Below are positions 11,706-21,154 of a stretch of DNA of 64,000 nt, piece after piece (position 1 is the first letter of the stretch; the number at the start of each line of letters is the position of its first letter). Below the pieces are notes generated by a model. That model had not been told where the DNA came from. It saw nothing but the letters and a program-made list of their open reading frames with translations, and searched no databases. This DNA comes from Prinsepia uniflora. Its lineage: Eukaryota > Streptophyta > Magnoliopsida > Rosales > Rosaceae. The DNA is taken from positions 34,582,716 through 34,646,715 of the forward strand of contig CM064874.1 in assembly GCA_032719365.1 (NCBI GenBank). The letters run 5' to 3'. Made by a program: the position numbers and the translations under genes.

Positions 11706-13330
11706 ATGACGTAGTTCGGGACGTCACGAGTTCATAGACAGGTGGCACGTTCGATTCCGACATTCGTAGTGAAAGTTATGATGATCGGAAGATGAGGGGC
11801 ATTTTGGTAATTTGGCATAGTAGGGGCCAAATGTTGACTTTTTGGCCGGGAAGTCCAACGGACGAGGGCCAAGGACCGTTACGTAGGTCTCGTCGATACG
11901 AATCCAACGACAGGCGGCATGCCGAAATCGGAGATTCGACGACGAAGTTATGGTCACGGAATCGGGCTCGATTAACCGAACGAACCGGGATTAAAATAAT
12001 ATTTTAATATGAACAGTACCCGGTGACTGTACACATTCGGATGAGTGACAAGTGTCACCCATCCCCTGAAATCTGGTCCATGTTTCCCTCCCAACACCAT
12101 CATTACAACATCATCATTTATCCTTCATCATTTCCTCCATTTTCTCCTTAATTTTCTCCTTCTTTGTTCTTCTTACCCGTGAGCATTGAGCAGCAGAATT
12201 GGAGAGTGTGTGCTGCCATTTCCTAACTGGTTTTGAGGGCAAAATCGAGTGTTTGTTGAGACTAACTCAACTGGGTAAACACGGGAGGTTGAGTGTGGCT
12301 GAAAACTAGGAATTCGAAATTGGGTTTTTGGAGGAAAAATCAAATTGGATGAATTGAGCCTTGTTGATCGAAATTGGGTTCAGTTTCTGTCTTCTGGGAT
12401 TACTACGATCCATTTTGTAGAAGGAACTAAGTGGAATTGAGGTCGAATTGAGGTAGAACTGAGGAAGGAAACTTTCAGAAATCTCGAGGTTGAGTCGAGG
12501 GAATTGAGGCTTTGATTGACGAAATTGATGTGGGGATTGTGTTCCTGAAGATCCCACGATGCTTCTGGGTTCATCAATTGAAGGAAAACACTGGAGATTG
12601 ATGAAGCTCCATGGATGCACAGTGTACGGATGTTCGAGTTTGAGTCGTGGCGTTTGAGCCACGAATTGATGCAATTGAGTTGGGGAAAATACCTACCTGA
12701 GTCCATTGAAGCTTACTGGTGAATCAATTGAACGAAATCAAGAAGCTTTGATGGTTTTCGAAGGATGAACAGTGGCCGGATGTTCTTCGATTGATCCTCT
12801 GTGATCGTGAGGTTAGAGGTAATGTTGCTTGTAATTAAGTCCACAGAACTCTAATTAGACTTGAATCGAAACTTACTGAATGTTCAATTGGTGGAATCAA
12901 TGTCGAATTGACAGAAAACAAACCGGGTCTGATCGCGGGTTAAACGACCCGTTTACCAGACAAACGGGTTGGGACGGTGACACTGTAGCAGGCGCGTGGA
13001 TTTCACGCGCAGCCACTCACGGCGGCGCGTGGGGGCGCGTCCGGCCTAGTCTCAAGGTGAGGTCAACATGACTTTTGATCCTCTTAGTGTAACGAACATT
13101 TTGACATTGGTTTCGGGGAAATCGGATATTGTTTCGTTAATGTTCCGCGTATCCAAAGTTTTGTATTACGTTAAAAATACGTATTTAAATCCCGGAAAAA
13201 TTGGGGAAAATTATATGATGTATTTTGAGATGTTAGTAACCCTCTATAATGATTTTGGACAGGAGTTGTGATTTCCAGATTTTACGGAAAAACGTGCAGC
13301 TCGGAAACGGACCGTTTTTGGACGGTGGGT

Positions 13331-14759
13331 GTGAGTGGACTTTGTTTTCTAACAGTGATGCATGCATATATGATTTAAATGCCTTATTATATGATTTTAT
13401 ATGCTTGGGCATGATTTGTGTTTCAATCCGGTAATTTCTCGGTTTTATGATTATTATATTATTATTTTGGGCGATTTTCGAGAAATTACGAAATTTGGTA
13501 AAAATAATGTTTGGACTTGGTTTATGAGTCCGGGATTGAAATTGATTGAAAATAATGGTTGGACTCGGATTATTGAGTCATGGATTGAAAATGATATTTG
13601 GACTCGGGTTATGAGTCAGTGATTGACTTTGTGGATTTACGTGAAAATGGCAACGGAGGTTGCAACGCATGGATTTGCGTGATAATGTTATTTTGGGCAT
13701 GAGAACCCAAGTGAATAGTGATTTTAACTCGGAATTGGAGTTATTGGTGAAATTGTGAAATTAATGATTTATTGGGATTTTATGATTATTTTAATCAGTC
13801 TTTCGGGTACGTTTTACGAGGTACGTGCAAATGATGTTTTGGGCTAGGCCCGGAGTCTAAATGATTTCTAAAATGATGTTTTGACTTGGTTGGTGAGTCA
13901 ATGATGATTTTCGGATTATTCTATTGATTTAAATGTGATTTTAACGGTTTATGTGTAAAAGGTATTTTGGGCTTGAGACCCAGTTGAGAATGACCTTGAC
14001 TTGGTATGAAGTCAAGATTTGATTGAAATGTTTTGGGATGTAATTCCTGGGATGGTTTTCATTGTGATTGTGATATTCCCAGACGGTCGGTGCTTGGGGG
14101 GATTACCCAGACGACCGGAGCTTGGGGGATGTGATTGTAGGATCGGGAGTTGATCCTATGGAAGTCAGCTTCTCGGATGATACTGAGCCTGGATGTACCA
14201 CTCGGAGGTGTCTGATCCTGGGGATGTGTTCGCCCAGAGGTGACTGAGCCCGAGGAGGTTGAGCCCAGAGGTGTTTATTCCCGAGAGAGTGACTGGATAT
14301 TGGCCTACGCGTAGTGCAGCACTTGTGAGTAGTACAGTTTGATTGATTGTGCACTTGTGAGTAGTGCAGATGTGATTGGTGATATTTTATGCACTCGTGA
14401 GTAGTGCGGATTGATTGGATTGATATATTTATTGTGCACTGGTAAGTAATGCTGATTGGTATTGACTGTGATGATGTACTGGTATTGAGTACGGGTTTTT
14501 GGTCCTTGTGGCCAGGTGATTATGTTTTCACATGTTTTGGCCCGAGAGCCGGGATTTGATGTTTTATAACATGAACTGATTTGGTGAACATGAGTTTTAT
14601 GGACCATGGGAAAATATGTTTTAATTTTATCGGTCACTCATGTTTTACGATATGCATGCAAGTTTGTGAAAACAGGAGGGTAAGATTGTATTTTGATAAA
14701 TGTTTTTATAAGAGGTCATTTTTGTCCACTCACACCATTTCTGTTTTGTGACCCTCCAG
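13331..14759 (+). other. Inverted-pair-bounded LTR domain with micro-hairpin array (possible intron)
   Basis: GTGAGTGGAC (13331-13340) and its exact complement GTCCACTCAC (14724-14733) bracket the domain, each with a nearby TGCATGCA. The left end contains GTGAGT, a consensus splice donor. The right end is a T-rich tract ending CCCTCCAG|G at 14759, a good acceptor. Between them lie more than ten short perfect inverted repeats, for example CTTGACTT (13995-14002) / AAGTCAAG (14009-14016) and TAGGATC (14138-14144) / GATCCTA (14152-14158). No coding potential. Intron status is inference. Confidence 0.55.
14675..14757 (+). other. Terminal covarying stem of the LTR
   Basis: GGAGGGT (14675-14681) pairs with ACCCTCC (14751-14757), enclosing GTCCACTCAC. 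The same arrangement occurs in all other LTRs of the window where this region survives, with matching changes in both arms. Confidence 0.65.
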
Positions 14760-14935
14760 GCCGTGGTACGACATTCGGGACGATTCATGAGGCAGTGACA
14801 GCAGCAGAAATCCGCGCAAACATCCCTTGTCTGGCAAACACTGAAGGGGAGTTTTCGGACCTTTAGTTGACTTGTCAGACGGGAGCAGGACCGGGCACGG
14901 GTTTTGGCGTCCAGTTGGGACGGGTCCTGTCAAAT

Positions 14936-14947
14936 TGGTATCAGAGC
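14936..14947 (+). other. Primer-binding site, initiator Met tRNA
   Basis: TGGTATCAGAGC lies three bases after the 5' LTR and is complementary to the 3' end of plant initiator methionine tRNA. This is the usual minus-strand primer site in chromoviruses. Confidence 0.92.
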
Positions 14948-14976
14948 ATTTGGTTCTTGATTTCTGTTGATACGTC

Positions 14977-15831
14977 ATGCCTCTGAGTCGTGCGTCCCGT
15001 ACACGGTCTGAAGATGGGAGGGGCGAGAGTAGTGTTAGTAAAGGCCCAGATATTGAGCGAGCTCGACGGTTGGGAGCCACTGTGTTTCGTGGTGATTCGG
15101 GACCGGATGGTGCCGAAGATTGGCTTACTCGATTGGAAAGGATTTTTGAGGTTATGATATGTCCCCTGGAGGACATGGTACCCTTAGCCACTTTTCTCTT
15201 GGATGGCTATGCTTACAGGTGGTGGCATAGTTTACAGTTGACTGGCTTGGATGCCCGTACCTTGGCATGGGATGCATTCCGAGAGCGATTTTTGGATCAG
15301 TTTTATCCTCGCTCATTTCGGAACGCTAAGGAGGTTGAGTTTCTCCAATTGCAGCAAGGGAATCGGTCAGTGGTCGATTATGAACAACAATTTTTGCACT
15401 TATCTAGTTTCGCTCCTCTGTATGTGGCTACAGAGGAGGATAAGTGTCGAAGGTTTGAGCAGGGATTGAGGAATGAGTTACGAGGTGCTGTAACTGTTGG
15501 CTCGTATTCTACTCTGAGGGAATTATCGGATGCTGCTATCCGAGTGGAGGCTACTATTTTACCTGTGCCAGAACAATCTTTGGGCGCTGGACGACGCCGA
15601 GAGCGTCAGGATACTGAACAGATGAGTCAGGATACAACGAAACGAGTTAGCCTTCATACTCTTGTGTCGCAATCCTCGGTGGGCGTTCATTCGGGTGGAA
15701 CTTCAACCAAGTCGACAAGTAAGCGGCGTGGTGGGGCAAGTCGCCTCAGCACTGCCACTTGTCACTTTTGTAGGAACCTTGGACATTTGCGAAGGAACTG
15801 CCCCGATCGACTTGACCGTAGGTCAAAATAA
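14977..15831 (+). CDS. gag: Gag polyprotein (Retrotrans_gag plus CCHC zinc knuckle)
   Basis: 284 aa and intact. Gag forms the cytoplasmic virus-like particle that packages element RNA. Residues ~30-175 match the plant Ty3/gypsy gag core: FRGDSGPDGAEDWLTRLERI, the WWHS block, then WDAFRERFLDQFYPRSFRNAK, EVEFLQLQQGNRSVVDYEQQF and DKCRRFEQGL. A zinc knuckle CHFCRNLGHLRRNC (C-X2-C-X4-H-X4-C) lies just before the stop. The ATG at 14977 is 30 bases after the PBS, and MPLSR is close to the MPPRR start common in this clade. The frame closes right after the zinc knuckle, with no protease fused. A dead relative lies on the minus strand at 32090-32967. An open frame in an element with near-identical LTRs suggests gag is still functional. 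Confidence 0.93.
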   Translation: MPLSRASRTRSEDGRGESSVSKGPDIERARRLGATVFRGDSGPDGAEDWLTRLERIFEVMICPLEDMVPLATFLLDGYAYRWWHSLQLTGLDARTLAWDAFRERFLDQFYPRSFRNAKEVEFLQLQQGNRSVVDYEQQFLHLSSFAPLYVATEEDKCRRFEQGLRNELRGAVTVGSYSTLRELSDAAIRVEATILPVPEQSLGAGRRRERQDTEQMSQDTTKRVSLHTLVSQSSVGVHSGGTSTKSTSKRRGGASRLSTATCHFCRNLGHLRRNCPDRLDRRSK

Positions 15832-17738
15832 TTGTATTGATACCTTGTAAATGGTTTGTATGGTCCATTTGTGTTGTAATATTGTATCATGTGTTTTGGG
15901 TGTGTCGGACTAGTGTGGGTCCGGATGGTTGTTTTTGTTCACAGTTTGGTTTGTAGATGGGCGTGTTGGGCCCAGAAGAAACTTGACCCGGGGATGAATA
16001 TTGGTGTTATCGTTTGGGATCATCCTTGGTTTTCCCTAGGTGGGATGGCAAGGGTAGATATGAGGTAATCAGTGAGAACCCACAGTCGCGGCATGTCTCG
16101 TCGTTGACTGGACTTTCTAATTGTGGGCGTTAGTTGTCAAACGTTGTGACAGTACGCGAATTAGATGAGGGTGTCAGACCTTATGGTTCCTAGTAGTTAA
16201 CCGTGTGGATCCTAGGTGGACCGGGTTTGTGATGTCGTGGACATTGGGCATTGTGACGATCTAGGATCGTGATGTTCATGGTCAGCTGACGTCGTGATGG
16301 ATCTGGACCGTAATCCTGATGATCCAGTTGGGTAGAGAGTTTGTCACTCTTACTCCGGTATGTGAGTCGTAAATGACGGGACTGAACTTCTTTTCGAAGT
16401 GGAGCCCTTTTGTGGTATGTTACTCAAGTGAGTAGGTTTCCGAAGTGATCGGATTTTGTCAACCTTAACCGTGTGGTTGTTGGATTGGCTTCCTTATGAA
16501 GTCAACCGAGTATAATGAATGGGTAACCGATAGGTTCGGTTTTGGTGTGTCCGAGTGGACGTGAACGAGATTTCGGGTTTTGGAATCGAATTTCTGGGTG
16601 ACGATTCAGGATTCGATTTTAGAACTTGAAAGTGGAATACTGGATTTGGGTGCGGAATGATTATTCCAAATGCTAGCTTACGGAATAATGATTTCGGATT
16701 CGGATTTGGATATGAATTAAAAATGTGATGTGTGGGTTCGGATTCGGGATTTCTTACGAAATTGCGGATTCGAATTTGGAATTGGAACTAGTTAATGGGT
16801 GGAGTTTCGATTTGTCTCTTGTTGGTTTGGGGTACGATACTTTGCAGACTTGTGGTGTCGGGTGACGGTATACGGGTTATACCAGTAGTACGTTGGTGAA
16901 CGTGTTAGTAGTCGGCTTAATACTGATACCATTGGATGGGTTGCGAACGTGAACTGGACATTGAACACGATGCACTGGGCAGAGTGATTCTGATGATTTC
17001 AGTGATTGATTGAGCAGGTGCTCTTAGCCATGGTTGGCTAGTATAACTCTAGTGTTGAGTTGTGTGATCACTGCTAGGCTGGTGTTCAATGTGTTCCAGT
17101 TACACCGTCTGTTTGAGTGTGATGACGGTATGCATATACTCAGGATGAGTGAGTTGGTGGTTAGTGTGACCGCAAGTTGCTTTGCGGCGAGATGTTACCT
17201 TGTCGTGACCTTACCAGCATCTGGGATCGCTGCGGGGGTGACAGTTGTGGATACTGCTGTTGGTATTTGTCGCAGGATTGAGTTTGCCCTGCGAGGGGAG
17301 ATCGTGTTGTTGATCTTGTGCTACATTGACGGACGTGGTGGTATGATGTGTTGTCACTGATTTGTTACTGATTGACGCTTTACTAAGGTGGTAAAGCTTG
17401 GTGGTGACAGTTTGGCTTGTGGTGTCAGCATGGACTGACAGGTGAGTTTTGGTGACTCTCTATGAGAGCGGATGTCAGGGCACATTAGTGATTACGTGGG
17501 GCCGTCAGGCTGAAGGAGTCAGCTTAGTGACGACATTGCCAATTTCTGGTGATTCATTTTCACTCGGGGTGGTCGAGTGTGGTCAGTACGACGTGCATCC
17601 GTGATGTGACGTCTGAGTGCAGACGAGTTCTGCATTGGCTAGTGGGTGTACAGGTGTACACGTGTTGTGAGGCCCATTTGTTTTCCACGAGGTAGATGTG
17701 GAATACAAGTAGTTGGAATTTCGGGGACGAAATTCTTT
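15832..17738 (+). other. Non-coding interior of the gag-only element
   Basis: About 1.9 kb without a recognisable protein. A 108-codon open frame at 17034-17360 has no family resemblance, and its frame is not kept in the homologous interior of the 25060 element (35970-36170). Blocks at 16065-16160, 16845-17360 and 17690-17750 do align by eye with that second interior, so some of this sequence is conserved although not coding. Confidence 0.7.
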
Positions 17739-17750
17739 AAGGAGGGAAGG
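17739..17750 (+). other. Polypurine tract
   Basis: AAGGAGGGAAGG lies immediately before the 3' LTR (one T intervenes) and would prime plus-strand DNA synthesis. It follows the AATTTCGGGGACGAAATTC block. Confidence 0.88.
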
Positions 17751-17751
17751 T

Positions 17752-20700
17752 TGTAATGACCCGTCCCGAATATCGGGATTGAATATTAATTAATCATGAT
17801 TTAGAATGACTAATCGGGGATTAGTTGAGTGAAATCGGACGAAATGTGCAAAATGACCGTTTTGCCCCTAGCGTGGGCAAAATGTTGACTTTTAGTTTGG
17901 GCGGTCAAACGGACTTTGACCGATGACTATGACGTAGTTCGGGACGTCACGAGTTCATAGACAGGTGGCACGTTCGATTCCGACATTCGTAGTGAAAGTT
18001 ATGATGATCGGAAGATGAGGGGCATTTTGGTAATTTGGCATAGTAGGGGCCAAATGTTGACTTTTTGGCCGGGAAGTCCAACGGACGAGGGCCAAGGACC
18101 GTTACGTAGGTCTCGTCGATACGAATCCAACGACAGGCGGCATGCCGAAATCGGAGATTCGACGACGAAGTTATGGTCACGGAATCGGGCTCGATTAACC
18201 GAACGAACCGGGATTAAAATAATATTTTAATATGAACAGTACCCGGTGACTGTACACATTCGGATGAGTGACAAGTGTCACCCATCCCCTGAAATCTGGT
18301 CCATGTTTCCCTCCCAACACCATCATTACAACATCATCATTTATCCTTCATCATTTCCTCCATTTTCTCCTTAATTTTCTCCTTCTTTGTTCTTCTTACC
18401 CGTGAGCATTGAGCAGCAGAATTGGAGAGTGTGTGCTGCCATTCCTAACTGGTTTTGAGGGCAAAATCGAGTGTTTGTTGAGACTAACTCAACTGGGTAA
18501 ACACGGGAGGTTGAGTGTGGCTGAAAACTAGGAATTCGAAATTGGGTTTTTGGGAGGAAAAATCAAATTGGATGAATTGAGCCTTGTTGATCGAAATTGG
18601 GTTCAGTTTCTGTCTTCTGGGATTACTACGATCCATTTTGTAGAAGGAACTAAGTGGAATTGAGGTCGAATTGAGGTAGAACTGAGGAAGGAAACTTTCA
18701 GAAATCTCGAGGTTGAGTCGAGGGAATTGAGGCTTTGATTGACGAAATTGATGTGGGGATTGTGTTCCTGAAGATCCCACGATGCTTCTGGGTTCATCAA
18801 TTGAAGGAAAACACTGGAGATTGATGAAGCTCCATGGATGCACAGTGTACGGATGTTCGAGTTTGAGTCGTGGCGTTTGAGCCACGAATTGATGCAATTG
18901 AGTTGGGGAAAATACCTACCTGAGTCCATTGAAGCTTACTGGTGAATCAATTGAACGAAATCAAGAAGCTTTGATGGTTTTCGAAGGATGAACAGTGGCC
19001 GGATGTTCTTCGATTGATCCTCTGTGATCGTGAGGTTAGAGGTAATGTTGCTTGTAATTAAGTCCACAGAACTCTAATTAGACTTGAATCGAAACTTACT
19101 GAATGTTCAATTGGTGGAATCAATGTCGAATTGACAGAAAACAAACCGGGTCTGATCGCGGGTTAAACGACCCGTTTACCAGACAAACGGGTTGGGACGG
19201 TGACACTGTAGCAGGCGCGTGGATTTCACGCGCAGCCACTCACGGCGGCGCGTGGGGGCGCGTCCGGCCTAGTCTCAAGGTGAGGTCAACATGACTTTTG
19301 ATCCTCTTAGTGTAACGAACATTTTGACATTGGTTTCGGGGAAATCGGATATTGTTTCGTTAATGTTCCGCGTATCCAAAGTTTTGTATTACGTTAAAAA
19401 TACGTATTTAAATCCCGGAAAAATTGGGGAAAATTATATGATGTATTTTGAGATGTTAGTAACCCTCTATAATGATTTTGGACAGGAGTTGTGATTTCCA
19501 GATTTTACGGAAAAACGTGCAGCTCGGAAACGGACCGTTTTGGACGGTGGGTGTGAGTGGACTTTGTTTTCTAACAGTGATGCATGCATATATGATTTAA
19601 ATGCCTTATTATATGATTTTATATGCTTGGGCATGATTTGTGTTTCAATCCGGTAATTTCTCGGTTTTATGATTATTATATTATTATTTTGGGCGATTTT
19701 CGAGAAATTACGAAATTTGGTAAAAATAATGTTTGGACTTGGTTTATGAGTCCGGGATTGAAATTGATTGAAAATAATGGTTGGACTCGGATTATTGAGT
19801 CATGGATTGAAAATGATATTTGGACTCGGGTTATGAGTCAGTGATTGACTTTGTGGATTTACGTGAAAATGGCAACGGAGGTTGCAACGCATGGATTTGC
19901 GTGATAATGTTATTTTGGGCATGAGAACCCAAGTGAATAGTGATTTTAACTCGGAATTGGAGTTATTGGTGAAATTGTGAAATTAATGATTTATTGGGAT
20001 TTTATGATTATTTTAATCAGTCTTTCGGGTACGTTTTACGAGGTACGTGCAAATGATGTTTTGGGCTAGGCCCGGAGTCTAAATGATTTCTAAAATGATG
20101 TTTTGACTTGGTTGGTGAGTCAATGATGATTTTCGGATTATTCTATTGATTTAAATGTGATTTTAACGGTTTATGTGTAAAAGGTATTTTGGGCTTGAGA
20201 CCCAGTTGAGAATGACCTTGACTTGGTATGAAGTCAAGATTTGATTGAAATGTTTTGGGATGTAATTCCCGGGATGGTTTTCATTGTGATTGTGATATTC
20301 CCAGACGGTCGGTGCTTGGGGGGATTACCCAGACGACCGGAGCTTGGGGGATGTGATTGTAGGATCGGGAGTTGATCCTATGGAAGTCAGCTTCTCGGAT
20401 GATACTGAGCCTGGATGTACCACTCGGAGGTGTCTGATCCTGGGGATGTGTTCGCCCAGAGGTGACTGAGCCCGAGGAGGTTGAGCCCAGAGGTGTTTAT
20501 TCCCGAGAGAGTGACTGGATATTGGCCTACGCGTAGTGCAGCACTTGTGAGTAGTACAGTTTGATTGATTGTGCACTTGTGAGTAGTGCAGATGTGATTG
20601 GTGATATTTTATGCACTCGTGAGTAGTGCGGATTGATTGGATTGATATATTTATTGTGCACTGGTAAGTAATGCTGATTGGTATTGACTGTGATGATGTA

Positions 20701-21154
20701 CTGGTATTGAGTACGGGTTTTTGGTCCTTGTGGCCAGGTGATTATGTTTTCACATGTTTTGGCCCGAGAGCCGGGATTTGATGTTTTATAACATGAACTG
20801 ATTTGGTGAACATGAGTTTTATGGACCATGGGAAAATATGTTTTAATTTTATCGGTCACTCATGTTTTACGATATGCATGCAAGTTTGTGAAAACAGGAG
20901 GGTAAGATTGTATTTTGATAAATGTTTTTATAAGAGGTCATTTTTGTCCACTCACACCATTTCTGTTTTGTGACCCTCCAGGCCGTGGTACGACATTCGG
21001 GACGATTCATGAGGTAGTGACAGCAGCAGAAATCCGCGCAAACATCCCTTGTCTGGCAAACACTGAAGGGGAGTTTTCGGACCTTTAGTTGACTTGTCAG
21101 ACGGGAGCAGGACCGGGCACGGGTTTTGGCGTCCAGTTGGGACGGGTCCTGTCA
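17752..21154 (+). repeat. 3' LTR of the complete gag-only element
   Basis: 3403 bp, near-identical to 11529-14932. Differences seen: 11553 A here G; one T fewer in a T run near 18443; one G more near 18555; one T fewer near 19542; TTCCTGG here TTCCCGG near 20268; GAGGCAGTG here GAGGTAGTG near 21015. The indels account exactly for the one-base length difference. Confidence 0.93.

Larger units (their letters stand above)
11529..14932 (+). repeat. 5' LTR of the complete gag-only element
   Basis: TGTAATGACCC...GGGTCCTGTCA, 3404 bp. Order of internal landmarks: W-box cluster 11649-11705; ~85-bp modules near 11706-11790 and 11876-11960; GTGACA/TGTCAC palindrome near 12035-12055; pyrimidine-rich stretch 12060-12180; GTGAGTGGAC 13331-13340 with TGCATGCA 13359-13366; micro-hairpin array about 13513-14492; TGCATGCA 14653-14660; GGAGGGT 14675-14681; GTCCACTCAC 14724-14733; ACCCTCC 14751-14757. 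Short open frames inside the LTR show no conserved protein and are treated as chance. Confidence 0.93.
11529..21154 (+). mobile_element. Complete gag-only LTR retrotransposon (TR-GAG type, Tekay/Del-related)
   Basis: A structurally complete, young element of 9626 bp. LTRs are 11529-14932 (3404 bp) and 17752-21154 (3403 bp), with target duplication GCTGA at 11524-11528 and 21155-21159. The PBS TGGTATCAGAGC (initiator Met tRNA) is at 14936-14947 and the PPT AAGGAGGGAAGG at 17739-17750. The only recognisable gene is gag (14977-15831); 15832-17738 has no RT, RNase H, integrase or chromodomain. It must therefore borrow pol from an autonomous relative. The block AATTTCGGGGACGAAATTC before the PPT is familiar from Tekay/Del chromoviruses. 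By eye the LTRs differ at three substitutions and three one-base indels, which implies very recent insertion. Confidence 0.93.

Noticed and set aside
14936..14947. tRNA-related sequence
   Set aside because: It is only the 12-nt primer-binding complement of tRNA-Met, not a tRNA gene.
17034..17360. 108-codon hydrophobic open frame in the gag-only element
   Set aside because: It has no family resemblance, and the homologous interior at 35970-36170 does not keep the frame.
11724..18180. Pairs of identical open frames at 11.7-14.7 kb and 17.9-20.9 kb, suggesting a duplicated gene cluster
   Set aside because: They are the two LTRs of one element; the frames are non-coding LTR sequence.
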